A DNA stretch of 40,438 nucleotides, from assembly GCF_026283955.1 (NCBI RefSeq), contig NZ_JAPDPE010000036.1, positions 1 through 40,438 on the forward strand, in the 5' to 3' direction. Below, piece by piece: positions 27,260-36,038 of the stretch. How positions within the stretch are numbered: the first letter of the stretch is position 1; each line of letters begins with the position of its first letter. This DNA is from Dyella silvatica (GTDB lineage Bacteria > Pseudomonadota > Gammaproteobacteria > Xanthomonadales > Rhodanobacteraceae). Under the pieces are notes generated by a model. That model did not search any database. It was given only the letters and a program-made list of their open reading frames with translations, and was not told the DNA's origin. The translations under genes were made by a program, and so were the position numbers.

Positions 27260-28609
27260 TCACGCCATATGGGCGCTGGCGCTGGCCAGGCCCGACACGA
27301 CGCCCAACGACGGATCGCCTTCTACCAAGGCAATGCCAGGAAAGCAGGCACGCACGCTGGCTTGCAAATGCGGCGAACGCGAGCTGCCTCCGGTCAGGAA
27401 AACGCTGGCAGGCACGTCGGGAATGTCGGCGCTCACCTGCTCCAGCAGCCGTTGCAAGCGTTGCAGAAAATCATCGGCGGAGAGCAGGAAGTCGGCCTCG
27501 CCCACCGCCACGGCAAGATCGCGCTCGATGAAATCCATCGTGACCTCGCTGTGCGGCTTGGCGCCCAGCTCGATCTTGATGCGCTCGGCCAGCCGATTCA
27601 GCCGGGTGGTTGCACCAAGCTGTTGCAACGCGCGCAAGCGCGAGCCGAAGGGTTCGCTGACGCGCTGGTAGTTTTGCCGGCGGAATTCACGCTGCTTAGG
27701 CATGATGTGCACGCTGGCTGCCTCGACAAAATGATGTACGGGGATCACCGACGCGTGCTTGCCGAAATACGGCATGAAGCTGTGCAGACTCACACCTGCA
27801 TCGATGTCGCTGCCGCCCTTGGGCAGGCCCCAGCTGCGGCGGATGATGGGGGTCGAACCACCACCCAGCTCGGCATAGGCGACGTCGGTGGTACCGCCGC
27901 CGATATCGACGATCAGCGCCAGCTGCCGCTCAGCCAGGCTTAGGTGATAGTGCATCGCCGCGGCAGCGGGTTCTTCCAGAAACGTCACCTCGTCGAAGCC
28001 GGCAATCGCCGCCGCCTCACGCAGCAGTTCAAGCGCCTGCTCGCCGCCTGACTCGCCCATCGAGCTGCGAAACTCCACCGGGCGCCCGATGACCGCGCCG
28101 CGTACCGGGGTGCCGAACTGCTGGGTGGCAGTAAGCCGGATGTGCTCAAGAATATGTGCCGCGATGTTGAGAATGGTCCGCCGCACGGGTGGGTCGAGCC
28201 GATAACCCAGCATCGACTTGGGTGACTCGATCAAATGGCCGGTACCCTCTTCGAGATAAGCCTCGACCGCCTCTTCGCCAAAGAGCGCGTGCTGAAAGCT
28301 GGCAATCGATGCCGATGCCGCGCGGGTCTGCTCTTCCATCCATTGCCGGCGCACCACGCGCACGGCGTCGCGATGGCGCTGCTCTTCCGTGCCGTGGCCC
28401 TGCTGCCCGCGCGCACTGCGCATGATGGCATCCACTTGCGCGGCCAGCGCCGGCGTCAGGCTGAAGTCCTCGGGGTTGGGCACCACCTCGGGAAAGAACA
28501 CCGCCGTACGGAACTGATGGGCATCGCCAAAGCGAACCAGCTTCAATTGTCCATCCACGACCGCCGCGGCGGCGGAATAGCTGGTGCCGAAATCGATTCC
28601 GATATACAT
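27260..28609 (-). CDS. yegD: YegD-like Hsp70-family protein
   Basis: Actin/Hsp70-fold ATPase without the usual substrate-binding half, 449 residues and so close in length to E. coli YegD. Phosphate-1 motif YIGIDFGTSYSAAA opens the protein; the phosphate-2 motif is LIVDIGGGTTDVAY (near 235); an adenosine-type motif FLTGGSSRSPHL lies near the end. No C-terminal beta-sandwich or EEVD tail is present. Start ATG 28609 agrees with the family (MYIGIDFGT); a TTG four codons upstream (28621) is possible. A small membrane protein follows 85 bases downstream. The family's cellular role is poorly known. Confidence 0.92.
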   Translation of the reverse strand: MYIGIDFGTSYSAAAAVVDGQLKLVRFGDAHQFRTAVFFPEVVPNPEDFSLTPALAAQVDAIMRSARGQQGHGTEEQRHRDAVRVVRRQWMEEQTRAASASIASFQHALFGEEAVEAYLEEGTGHLIESPKSMLGYRLDPPVRRTILNIAAHILEHIRLTATQQFGTPVRGAVIGRPVEFRSSMGESGGEQALELLREAAAIAGFDEVTFLEEPAAAAMHYHLSLAERQLALIVDIGGGTTDVAYAELGGGSTPIIRRSWGLPKGGSDIDAGVSLHSFMPYFGKHASVIPVHHFVEAASVHIMPKQREFRRQNYQRVSEPFGSRLRALQQLGATTRLNRLAERIKIELGAKPHSEVTMDFIERDLAVAVGEADFLLSADDFLQRLQRLLEQVSADIPDVPASVFLTGGSSRSPHLQASVRACFPGIALVEGDPSLGVVSGLASASAHMA

Positions 28610-28912
28610 GAGTACTGACAACGCCTGCTGAGATGAACGTAACCGGGCATTATGACATCTATGCTCGTCATCGTCGGCCCAGCGGCGCGCGGCCTATGCT
28701 GCCTGGCCTCATCCGGACCTATCGGCCGATGCCATCGCAGTGATCAAGCCGGTCTGGGATCAGGCCGGTCTGGCGCGTAAGCATCAAGGCTGGCATAGCC
28801 AGCCCATCCAGATGAACCGAGACAGGCCTCGCGTCTCAGCGGCCGCTTTTTGGTGACATGGTTCGCAAAACAATCGCGACAGACTTGCGCTCCCGCATCG
28901 CCGCCGTGTCGT

Positions 28913-28964
28913 CTGGGTTACCGGTCGCAGACGAATGATGGAATTTCGTGCTGAAGTAACCCAG
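28913..28964. repeat. 9-bp inverted repeat, 34-base spacer
   Basis: CTGGGTTAC (28913-28921) and GTAACCCAG (28956-28964) are exact reverse complements. Upstream of the TonB-dependent receptor they could form a large RNA stem-loop or two half-sites for a regulator. Confidence 0.5.
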
Positions 28965-28999
28965 AAGCAAAGATTCTATGGATATATTCGATCGTTATA

Positions 29000-29025
29000 T
29001 TTTTAGCCATTTATATGGCTAAAAA
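29000..29025. promoter_or_regulatory. 11-bp perfect stem with 4-base loop
   Basis: TTTTTAGCCAT (29000-29010) pairs with ATGGCTAAAAA (29015-29025) around TTAT. In both directions the T-run comes first and the A-run last, the reverse of a Rho-independent terminator, so an operator or leader structure is likelier. It is 226 bases before the receptor start. A 12-bp palindrome TGTATATATACA follows at 29031-29042. Confidence 0.5.
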
Positions 29026-29250
29026 ATCTATGTATATATACACTCACAAAAAATTGCTGCACCGCGACATACCAGGCACATAACGGGTCCAGCCCACGCC
29101 ATACTTCTGGAACAGGCGAACCTCGTGCCAGTCCGGATATACATAGCCTGTTAACGGGGAGTTGCGGATTTTCAGCCATGCACACGGACGCGACCCTGCC
29201 ATTGCCGATGACCTTTCCTTTTACTGTCGCAGCATCGAAGAGTCCTGAAC

Positions 29251-32200
29251 TTGATCAAGCCCATCCCCGCCTCACCCCTTGCCCTCGCCCTGGCCCTGGC
29301 CTCCGCGCTGATGCTGGTCAGCATGGCCACTCATGCGCAATCCACGACAGGCAGCATTTTTGGCCAGGCCGCCGTCGCCGGCAATGAAACGATCCAGATC
29401 AGGAGTAGTACCGGCATCAGCCGGACCGTCGCCGTGGATGGCCGCGGCCGTTACGTCGCCACCGAGCTGCCGATCGGCGCTTATACCGTATCGCTTTTGC
29501 GCGATGGCAAGGTGATCGACAGCCGTAGCGATATCAACCTGCGGGTGGGCTCGGGTACCGAGGTCTCTTTCGATACCACGGCGGCAAAGAATCTCGGCGC
29601 CGTCAAAGTCACCGCAAACACGGCGCCCCCCATCGACGTCACCAGTGTCGATTCGCGCACCGTGATCACCGCCGCCGATCTGGCCAAGTTTCCGCTGGGA
29701 CGCTCGGCCGAGGCAATCGCGCAACTGGCTCCCGGCGTCGTCAACAACAGCGCCGGTTATACCGGGCCGACCGGGCAATCACTGGTCAGCTTTGGCGGCT
29801 CGTCGGCCAGCGAAAACGCTTACTACATCAACGGCTTCAACACGACTGACCCACTGCGCGGCCTGGGTGGCATCACCCTGCCCTATGGCGCCATCGAGCA
29901 ACAGGAGATCTATACCGGCGGCTATAGCGCCCAATACGGTCGCTCCGATGGCGGCGTCATCAACATGGTGGGCAAGCGCGGCACCAACGAATGGCATGCC
30001 GGCGCGCAGGTTTTATGGGAGCCGAAGTTTGCGCAGGCCGATGGCACCAATACTTATTACACCAACGGCCTGCCCGCCTCGCCGATCGCCGGCAGCCTGT
30101 ATGCCCCCAATAGCAAAAACCGGCAGTGGACGACCACCTACGACGCCTATGTCGGCGGCCCGCTGATCAAGGACAAACTGTTTTTGTTTCTTGCCGCCGA
30201 GGCCTCCCGGCAAGACGGCACCACCGTCAACAATGTATCGAGCGCGCAGCCCTATGTGCGCTATCACGACACCTTGCCCAAATGGTACGGCAAGCTGGAC
30301 TGGAACATCACCGACAGCAACATCCTGGAGGTGACCGGCGCATCAAATAAAAAGCATACCGACGGCACCATCTACAAATACGACTACAACGCGCTGAGGC
30401 AAGGCAGCTTCATCAACTATGCCGATAGCACCAAGACCGGCGGCGATCTTTATACGGCGAAGTTCACCAGTTACATCACCGACCATCTAACCCTTAGCGC
30501 CACCTACGGCAAGATGAAAACCGTCAACTATGACGCGCCCGGTGGCTATGACGGCAGCCTGACCTATCTGACCAACATCCAGAACCAGAACCCGGCCTTG
30601 AAGGATGGAAACTCCATCGGCAACAGCCAGGTGACCCAGACGCTGTTCAATCCCAACCGGCATAACAACAGCAACAATCTGCGCATCGACCTGACCTATC
30701 AACTGGGCCAGCACACCATCGCGCTGGGCATCGACAATCAGAACGCGCGCGCCATCGACCAGGGCAGCCAAAGCTCAGGCCCGGGCTATTACTGGGACTA
30801 TGAATACACGACCATGCCCGGCGTCGCGCTGATCCCGAATCTCGGCGTCGGCGCCCCGGCGAATTACCCCTATGGCGGCTCGGGCTACTACGCCATTAAA
30901 AACGTCAGCAGCTCGATTGCCAGTGTGCGATCGGCGCAGCGTGCGCAGTACATCGAAGACAAGTGGCAGCTCAACGATCGCTGGCTGCTATCGCTGGGTC
31001 TGCGTAACGACCAGTTCACCGATTACAACGCCGATGCCCAGGCTTATATCCGCCAGACCAAACCGCAATGGGCGCCACGCCTCGGTTTCAGCTGGGATGT
31101 GAATGGCGACGCGAGTTTCAAGGTGTATGGAAACGCCGGGCGCTATTACCTGGGTCTGCCGCTGAATCCCGCCTTGAACGCCGCCGGCGCTTATGTCGCC
31201 ACCCAGCAATACTTTACCTATAGCGGCATCGCCGCCGATGGCACACCCACCGGACTGACACCGTTCTCCCGTGCGGTATCGGCCAATAACACCTACGGCG
31301 TATTGCCGAATCCTAAGACGGTAACCGCGCAAAACCTGAAACCCGAGTATCAGGACGAATTCATTCTTGGCTTCACCAAGACCTGGGGCGATTCATGGGT
31401 TTATGGCGCCAAATTGACCCAGCGCATCTTGCGCAGCGGCATCGACGATTACTGTGACGTCGGCGCCATCGAAAGCAAAGCAGCCACGCTCGGCTACAAC
31501 GTCAGCTCCACCAACAGCTGCTATTTGATCAACCCCGGTCGGGCCAATACTTTTACCGTGATCGATAGCCAAGGCACGTATCGCAGCGTGCCGCTGAACA
31601 ACGTCGAGTTCGGATTTCCCGCGCTCAAGCGAAAATACTACGGACTGGAAGCGTTCCTCGAACATCCCTTCGATGGCCGCTGGTACGGCAAGGTCGACTA
31701 TGTCTTTTCGCGCAGCTATGGCGACACCGAAGGGCAACTGCGTTCGGACATCCAGCAGACCGCCGCATCGACCAGCATCGACTGGGATTTCCCGCAACTG
31801 ATGTCGTCCAGCAATGGCGCGCAGAGCAACGATCACACCCACCAGATCAAGTTCTTCGGCTACTACCAGCTGACCCCGGAATGGCAGCTCTCGGGCAATG
31901 TGCAACTGGTCTCGGGCAATCCACGCAACTGCCTGGGCTACTACGGCCCTCATCAGACCGATCCCAATGGCTACAACAGTTACTACCACTGGTGCGGCGG
32001 CCAGCCATCGCCACCGGGAACACATCGCCTGCCATGGAACAAGCAAGTGGACCTGGGTGCGACGTATCGGCCGGCGTTCGCGACCGGCAAGCTTGGACTC
32101 TCGTTGAACGTTTTCAATGCGTTCAACTCGCAAACCATTCTCAACGCCTATCCGTTCTTCCAGATTTCACCAGGCACGCCCAATCCGCTCTACGGTTCGT

Positions 32201-32256
32201 CCGTGGTTCGCCAGCAACCCCGCTATGTCCGGCTGAGCGCCACTTACGACTATTGA
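29251..32256 (+). CDS. TonB-dependent receptor, Oar-like with carboxypeptidase-regulatory-like domain
   Basis: Outer-membrane beta-barrel of 1001 residues for energy-dependent uptake. A signal peptide (MIKPIPASPLALALALASA, cleavage after THAQ) is followed by a carboxypeptidase-regulatory-like Ig fold (about 33-110, TGSIFGQA to GSGTEVSF), a TonB-box-like LGAVKVTA, a plug domain (about 125-240; AEAIAQLAPGVV, YGAIEQQEIYTGGYSAQYGRSDGG) and a long barrel ending in VRLSATYDY with the terminal aromatic. The start is TTG 29251: an in-frame TGA lies at 29209 and no in-frame ATG lies between. Oar-like receptors of this form are common in the Xanthomonas/Lysobacter group. The substrate is unknown; large peptides or glycans are possible. 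Confidence 0.93.
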   Translation: MIKPIPASPLALALALASALMLVSMATHAQSTTGSIFGQAAVAGNETIQIRSSTGISRTVAVDGRGRYVATELPIGAYTVSLLRDGKVIDSRSDINLRVGSGTEVSFDTTAAKNLGAVKVTANTAPPIDVTSVDSRTVITAADLAKFPLGRSAEAIAQLAPGVVNNSAGYTGPTGQSLVSFGGSSASENAYYINGFNTTDPLRGLGGITLPYGAIEQQEIYTGGYSAQYGRSDGGVINMVGKRGTNEWHAGAQVLWEPKFAQADGTNTYYTNGLPASPIAGSLYAPNSKNRQWTTTYDAYVGGPLIKDKLFLFLAAEASRQDGTTVNNVSSAQPYVRYHDTLPKWYGKLDWNITDSNILEVTGASNKKHTDGTIYKYDYNALRQGSFINYADSTKTGGDLYTAKFTSYITDHLTLSATYGKMKTVNYDAPGGYDGSLTYLTNIQNQNPALKDGNSIGNSQVTQTLFNPNRHNNSNNLRIDLTYQLGQHTIALGIDNQNARAIDQGSQSSGPGYYWDYEYTTMPGVALIPNLGVGAPANYPYGGSGYYAIKNVSSSIASVRSAQRAQYIEDKWQLNDRWLLSLGLRNDQFTDYNADAQAYIRQTKPQWAPRLGFSWDVNGDASFKVYGNAGRYYLGLPLNPALNAAGAYVATQQYFTYSGIAADGTPTGLTPFSRAVSANNTYGVLPNPKTVTAQNLKPEYQDEFILGFTKTWGDSWVYGAKLTQRILRSGIDDYCDVGAIESKAATLGYNVSSTNSCYLINPGRANTFTVIDSQGTYRSVPLNNVEFGFPALKRKYYGLEAFLEHPFDGRWYGKVDYVFSRSYGDTEGQLRSDIQQTAASTSIDWDFPQLMSSSNGAQSNDHTHQIKFFGYYQLTPEWQLSGNVQLVSGNPRNCLGYYGPHQTDPNGYNSYYHWCGGQPSPPGTHRLPWNKQVDLGATYRPAFATGKLGLSLNVFNAFNSQTILNAYPFFQISPGTPNPLYGSSVVRQQPRYVRLSATYDY

Positions 32257-32318
32257 ATCGAGTGCCATCGGCTCAGCCGGACACTCCATCGAGACCGCCG
32301 TGCATCCATAAACCCGGC

Positions 32319-32346
32319 GGCACGGGCATCGCACCAAGCCCGTGCC
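32319..32346. terminator. Hairpin between convergent receptor and endonuclease genes
   Basis: GGCACGGGC (32319-32327) pairs exactly with GCCCGTGCC (32338-32346) around a 10-base loop. It lies 63 bases after the receptor stop and 55 bases before the end of the endonuclease gene that comes from the other side. There is no T-run. Confidence 0.5.
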
Positions 32347-32401
32347 GTCGTCGCCCTGCCGGCGCTATCGCCAGGCCAAACCCTTCAGACATCGCCCGCC
32401 G

Positions 32402-33163
32402 TTACAACGGCAAGTCGATCGGGTGCTGGCGATCGTATTGCGAAAGGTCGGGAAAAATCGTCACGCCGGTCGCATCGGTAATCACCTGGATCGACACCAC
32501 ATCGCAAGTCACCGGCGCGGCATTGGTGCAGCGATAAGCTCCCGCGCCACCACCGTTCGGAAACGAGACCGCCTTCCACACGTACTTAGGCACCGCCACG
32601 CGGTTATCGCCGATCGTCGGAATGCTGTCGGCATCGAAGATCGGGCCGGTAATCACATAGAGCTCGTCCATTTCGGTCGCCATGGCGCGCACACTGGCTT
32701 CGATTCGCGACCACTTGCCCCGGTTCAAGGTACTGTTCTGCGGCACTATATTGGCCAGCGTAAAGGTTTCGTACTGCGAGTCCGCGCTGGGCGCATCGCC
32801 GGAGGGCGTCATATGCCCACGGTCGTAACCGCTGCCTTTGTAGTCCGCCAATTCTGCGCGGTCAGCAGCCGGCACATTTTTGTCGGCGTGAAATGCGTCT
32901 TTCCGAGTGACGTTCTTGGCAAGAGCCACCTGCTCTTTGGTCAAATGCTCGGCACTCCATAACGGGCCCTTGGTAACACCGGAATTGGCCAGCGCGTAAT
33001 CCGTATAGCAAACCACCGTGACCTTGGCCGAAACGCTACTCGCAAGATTGGGAGCCTGCGACGCCTCGAACAAATGCGGGCATGCGCTGGAAGATGCCTG
33101 TGCCGTGGAAAAGCCCAGGCCGATAGCGGCGCTGAACAGCAAAATAGCTAAACGTTTAAGCAT
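32402..33163 (-). CDS. Secreted DNA/RNA non-specific endonuclease, NUC1 family
   Basis: Metal-dependent nuclease of the Serratia nuclease/NucA family (beta-beta-alpha-metal fold), 253 residues. A signal peptide MLKRLAILLFSAAIGLGFSTAQA precedes the mature enzyme. The active-site motif is DRGHM (near residue 115), with His as the general base, and NRGKW (near 150) supplies the metal-binding Asn. Four cysteines in the mature part may form disulfides, suiting an exported enzyme. ATG 33163 follows GGAGGG at ideal spacing. It could serve phosphate or nucleotide scavenging from external DNA, alongside the phosphatase-like enzyme elsewhere in the window, though the two are not linked. Confidence 0.94.
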   Translation of the reverse strand: MLKRLAILLFSAAIGLGFSTAQASSSACPHLFEASQAPNLASSVSAKVTVVCYTDYALANSGVTKGPLWSAEHLTKEQVALAKNVTRKDAFHADKNVPAADRAELADYKGSGYDRGHMTPSGDAPSADSQYETFTLANIVPQNSTLNRGKWSRIEASVRAMATEMDELYVITGPIFDADSIPTIGDNRVAVPKYVWKAVSFPNGGGAGAYRCTNAAPVTCDVVSIQVITDATGVTIFPDLSQYDRQHPIDLPL

Positions 33164-33464
33164 ACAAATCCCTCCATTGCTGGCTTTTGATAACTGGCTT
33201 ATCGGCCCCCTTGGCGCAAGATTTTGCGTTACGCGTCGTTACATATTGATGTCTGAATGACTACCGTGAGTACACGCCATATCCCCGCCAAGCCGGCGAA
33301 AGGCATGGGTTGTTGCCGACATCGATGGGTCGCTGCATGAGGACAGCGCGCATGTGCAAGCCGCTGATCGGCGGCATGCTTGAAGATGGGAACCGGAGCA
33401 GCGCCACGGCATCTGCGCCAGGCGCCTGCACTATGATGTTGAATGCAACCCTGAGCGCCCCGTT
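33164..33464. other. Divergent intergenic region
   Basis: 301 bases between the endonuclease (minus) and a small membrane protein (plus). No gene is supported. The part next to the endonuclease is AT-richer and should hold its promoter. No clear operator or repeat was seen. Confidence 0.4.
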
Positions 33465-33809
33465 GTGACCTCGTTCGAGAAGACTGAAAAAAGCCCGTCG
33501 GCCCCGGCCCTACCCACACGCGCCCATCGCGCCCGCTTGCCGGCCGCCCTCGCGTTATCGGCGTTTATCGCATTCGCTGCCGTGTACATCGACGTCAGCC
33601 TTGCCGGAAATGGATGCTGGGGTGGTGGCTTTCTATTGCTGCTGGGGGCCGCCGTCTTCTGTCTACCTGGATCCATCTTGCTGCTGGTAGCGATGTGGCA
33701 GCGACCTCAATGGATCCCAGGGCTGCTCGCTGCGCTGGTATTTCTAGCCTTGCTCACCCAGCTGATTTCCAGCCTGGTTGGCGGGCCCAGTGCCTGTGGC
33801 ACCGGCTGA
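33465..33809 (+). CDS. Hypothetical small membrane protein
   Basis: Unrecognised protein of 114 residues with three hydrophobic segments (about 27-49, 54-79 and 83-104) after a polar, positively charged N-terminus (RAHRARLP). Pairs of Cys and Gly-rich turns (NGCWGGG, GGPSACGTG) are notable. The start is GTG 33465 with no visible ribosome site, and no other start lies before the first span, so the call rests mainly on the membrane-protein pattern. The antisense frames here show nothing better. Confidence 0.55.
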   Translation: MTSFEKTEKSPSAPALPTRAHRARLPAALALSAFIAFAAVYIDVSLAGNGCWGGGFLLLLGAAVFCLPGSILLLVAMWQRPQWIPGLLAALVFLALLTQLISSLVGGPSACGTG

Positions 33810-34153
33810 CTAACGCCACACCAAAATAAGCGGCTCACGGTCGAGCTCAGGCCAACATGCTTCAACGCGAGCGTGTCTGCTATCCCACATCGCGTGTGCA
33901 CGAGTCGCCGCACAAGACCGCGCCGTGGGTGGAAATTCACCTAGCCAACTGGCTTGCAGCCAACTTGGGCAGCCGTCTATAGTTGCCGCGGGTGCCGGAG
34001 GGGCGCCCTCCCGCGCAAGAGGCTCTCACCCTTCGAGAATACGTCTGTTTCTACCTGCCTTGCGATCAACTGATCGGCAGGGTCAGGGGTCGACGACACT
34101 CAGCCCTTTGTCTGACTTCAGCGGGAATGTCGGACGCCTGATGAGGGGTTGTC
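33810..34153. other. Intergenic stretch
   Basis: 344 bases with no supported gene; the open frames are Ser/Arg/Gly-rich and lack starts. A small stem GGAGGG/CCCTCC lies at 33997-34011. The last bases hold AGGGG, the ribosome site of the next gene. Confidence 0.4.
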
Positions 34154-34762
34154 ATGACTGCATGGGATTTAACCAGCGCTGCGGCGCGTGAGGTATCGGA
34201 AGACGCCTCCGATGAACTGTTGCGTGAAATCAAGATTCGCGCACGGCTTCGCTTGAAAGATCTGCTCAACGAAACACCCGATGCCATCTTCCACGCACGC
34301 TGGGTATCCAGAAAACGGCGATGGGCGTGGCCCGAAAAATGGAAGCTGACGCAGGCACTCAACCTCGTTTGTGCCGAGCTCGGATTTCAGGACTGGCAGC
34401 ATGCGCGCTGCGTACTCCACGGACAGGCCCGACCCGGCGATGACATGGGAGGGTTGTGGTACGACCTTCGCTGCCAACTTCTGCTCAACCACTGGTTCGC
34501 CAGCTACGACGAGGCACGCCGCTTCTGTGCCGGTGAGACGAGCCGGTTCCTGTTTCCTTTCGCCCGGCAAATCGTCGTTGGCGATGAAAATTTCGTGCGC
34601 AGGCTCGGGCTCGATCCGGCCTCCCCGCGCTGGCAGGAAACCGGCCGCGACCTCGTCGCTGGTTATGGCACGCCAGCCTGGCGGGCACTCTGCCACGACC
34701 GGCTCATAGCCACCCGCGATCGCTTGCCGATCGGCCGAACGCCAAGCGCGCGAAATTTCTAA
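34154..34762 (+). CDS. Hypothetical protein, 202 aa
   Basis: Soluble protein of unknown function. ATG 34154 follows AGGGG at proper spacing. The N-terminal 70 residues are charged and helical; LTQALNLVCAELGFQDWQHARCVL (about 65-88) resembles the short helical motif (ALN..A...GF..W..A) found in many bacterial hypothetical proteins. Later residues are rich in Trp, Phe and Arg (GGLWYDLRCQLLLNHWF, SRFLFPFARQIVVG). No signal peptide or membrane span. It may be co-directional with the hydrolase gene 92 bases downstream. Confidence 0.75.
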   Translation: MTAWDLTSAAAREVSEDASDELLREIKIRARLRLKDLLNETPDAIFHARWVSRKRRWAWPEKWKLTQALNLVCAELGFQDWQHARCVLHGQARPGDDMGGLWYDLRCQLLLNHWFASYDEARRFCAGETSRFLFPFARQIVVGDENFVRRLGLDPASPRWQETGRDLVAGYGTPAWRALCHDRLIATRDRLPIGRTPSARNF

Positions 34763-34854
34763 CGCGTTCGGCTCGTCATTGCAGTGATCACCGCCGCCGG
34801 GTGCACGCGCACTCGGCAGGCGCCTGTTTTGCTTTCCAGGAAAGATACCTACCT

Positions 34855-35631
34855 ATGAACACCTGTTTCGCGACCTCTAGCGACGGCCGTCGCATTGCCT
34901 ACGACATCAGCGGCGGCGGACCCGCCATCGTGTTATTGCATGGTGGCGCGCAGTCGCGCCAGATCTGGCACACCCTTGGCTACGTCGACAGGCTCCAGGC
35001 TCACTACCGCGTCTTAAGCATCGACCTTCGAGGTCATGGTCAAAGCGATAAACCCATCGATGCAAGCGCCTATACCACGGCGCAGCAATGCGAAGACATA
35101 CTTGCCGTCGCCGATCAAGCGGGTATCGAGCAATTCGTGCTTTGGGGCTACTCGCTCGGCGCCAATATCGGTCGCTATCTTGCCGCGCAGTCAACCCGTG
35201 TGCGTCGATTCGTCATGGTCGGCATACCGTTTGGACCCGGCGCATCGGGTGAGTTTCGCCACACCCTGATCAACCTCAGGGATCGATGGGGCCCGATCCT
35301 GAAAGCGCAGCAAGATGGCAGCCTTGACCTGGCGTCACTACTCCCGGCAGAGCAAGCCTATCTTCACAGTGGGCGTGCAGGGTCAGAGATTGCCTGGCTT
35401 ACCGCCATCCTGGATTGGCGGCCCATCGATCCAGCCGATCTGCTATGCAGCACGCTGTGGATGGTCGGCCGAGAAAATTCGCCGACGCTGGAAAACACCC
35501 GCAGCAACGAAGCCGCACTGCAAACGTCCAAGGTGCGTCTGACCGTTATCGACGGACTGACTCATGAGACCGAACTGACTGAGATCGAAACCGTCTGGCC
35601 CTGCGTCCAGCCGTTTTTGCCGAGAACTTGA
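34855..35631 (+). CDS. Alpha/beta hydrolase
   Basis: 258-residue hydrolase of the alpha/beta fold, probably cytoplasmic. LLHGG (27-31) forms the oxyanion-hole region, Ser100 in GYSLG is the nucleophile, and a His near 237 (GLTHETE) is the likely catalytic base; DLRGHGQSD (57-65) is the typical strand-loop. The frame is open from 34801, but ATG 34855 has AGGAAAG upstream and gives a normal start (MNTCFATSSDGRRIAYD). No lid domain of note, so esterase, lactonase or peroxidase-like activities cannot be told apart. Confidence 0.88.
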   Translation: MNTCFATSSDGRRIAYDISGGGPAIVLLHGGAQSRQIWHTLGYVDRLQAHYRVLSIDLRGHGQSDKPIDASAYTTAQQCEDILAVADQAGIEQFVLWGYSLGANIGRYLAAQSTRVRRFVMVGIPFGPGASGEFRHTLINLRDRWGPILKAQQDGSLDLASLLPAEQAYLHSGRAGSEIAWLTAILDWRPIDPADLLCSTLWMVGRENSPTLENTRSNEAALQTSKVRLTVIDGLTHETELTEIETVWPCVQPFLPRT

Positions 35632-35792
35632 TCCAGCTAATGCCGCGTTAGATGTGTTCCATTGAAACCGTCAGCGGTACTTACCACCAAGGCGGGCGCC
35701 GGCAAGCTAGGCGTCCGCCATGTTCATAAGCCGCCACATGGCGAAACCTTTCACCTCTTGGGAAAGCATCCATTGCGATTGCGCACCGACGT

Positions 35793-35915
35793 CTAAGAGC
35801 TGCCGCGGTTCGCGTCGGCATGGGCCGCCGCCAGACCACTTCGCACGACGATGACGCCGGCGACCGGAGCCGTGGCAAGCGTTAATACCGCGCCCCATAT
35901 CACCGCGTTCAACAC
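35793..35915 (-). CDS. Possible 40-residue single-span membrane peptide
   Basis: GTG 35915 is preceded on the minus strand by GAGGAG at six bases, a strong ribosome site, and the frame ends at TAG 35793-35795. The product begins MLNAVIWGAVLTLATAPVAG, a membrane span of about 20-25 residues, followed by a short polar tail (RSGLAAAHADANRGSS). It is too short for normal gene callers. The strong ribosome site and hydrophobic pattern support it; no homologue is known to me. Confidence 0.45.
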   Translation of the reverse strand: MLNAVIWGAVLTLATAPVAGVIVVRSGLAAAHADANRGSS

Positions 35916-35969
35916 CGCATTCTCCTCACTGCCAACCCATCAAGCACCCAACTCAATCAGCCGAAGAAG

Positions 35970-36013
35970 CTCGTCACTCCAGCACGCTGCTTTGCAACTG
36001 CTGGAATGACGAG
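35970..36013. terminator. Long hairpin, REP-like, downstream of the Ig-like gene
   Basis: CTCGTCACTCCAGCA (35970-35984) pairs with TGCTGGAATGACGAG (35999-36013), 15 bases with one G-U pair, around a 14-base loop. It begins 25 bases after the stop of the leftward Ig-like gene. The CGTCATTCC-type arm resembles dispersed intergenic palindromes of proteobacteria. It may act as terminator or mRNA stabiliser. Confidence 0.6.
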
Positions 36014-36038
36014 TAAACAAAGGTTTTCGATGTGCTTG

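Larger units (their letters stand above)
28622..29250. other. Divergent intergenic region with AT-rich leader
   Basis: Between yegD (minus) and the TonB-dependent receptor (plus). No gene is supported. The part up to about 28860 has protein-like but start-less frames and may hold a decayed fragment. From about 28970 to 29050 the sequence is strongly AT-rich, unlike the rest of the window. Three dyads, listed separately, lie between 28913 and 29042, so this is probably the regulated promoter and leader of the receptor. Confidence 0.5.
35632..36038. other. Intergenic stretch with small ORF and repeat
   Basis: 407 bases between the hydrolase and the Ig-like gene. It holds the 40-residue ORF (35793-35915) and the hairpin (35970-36013) listed separately, and an 8-bp inverted repeat CGCCATGT (35716-35723) / ACATGGCG (35736-35743) downstream of the small ORF. 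Nothing else is supported. Confidence 0.5.

Noticed and set aside
28673-28857. Plus-strand frame reading YAAWPHPDLSADAIAV and onwards
   Set aside because: It has no start codon with a ribosome site; perhaps a decayed fragment, but I cannot name a parent gene.
29000-29025. Rho-independent terminator at the TTTTTAGCCAT stem
   Set aside because: The T-run lies before the stem and the A-run after it on both strands, opposite to a terminator.
29031-29042. Palindrome TGTATATATACA as a LexA box
   Set aside because: The classical box needs CTG-N10-CAG; here the spacing is two bases short and flanking bases differ, and the downstream gene is not an SOS gene.
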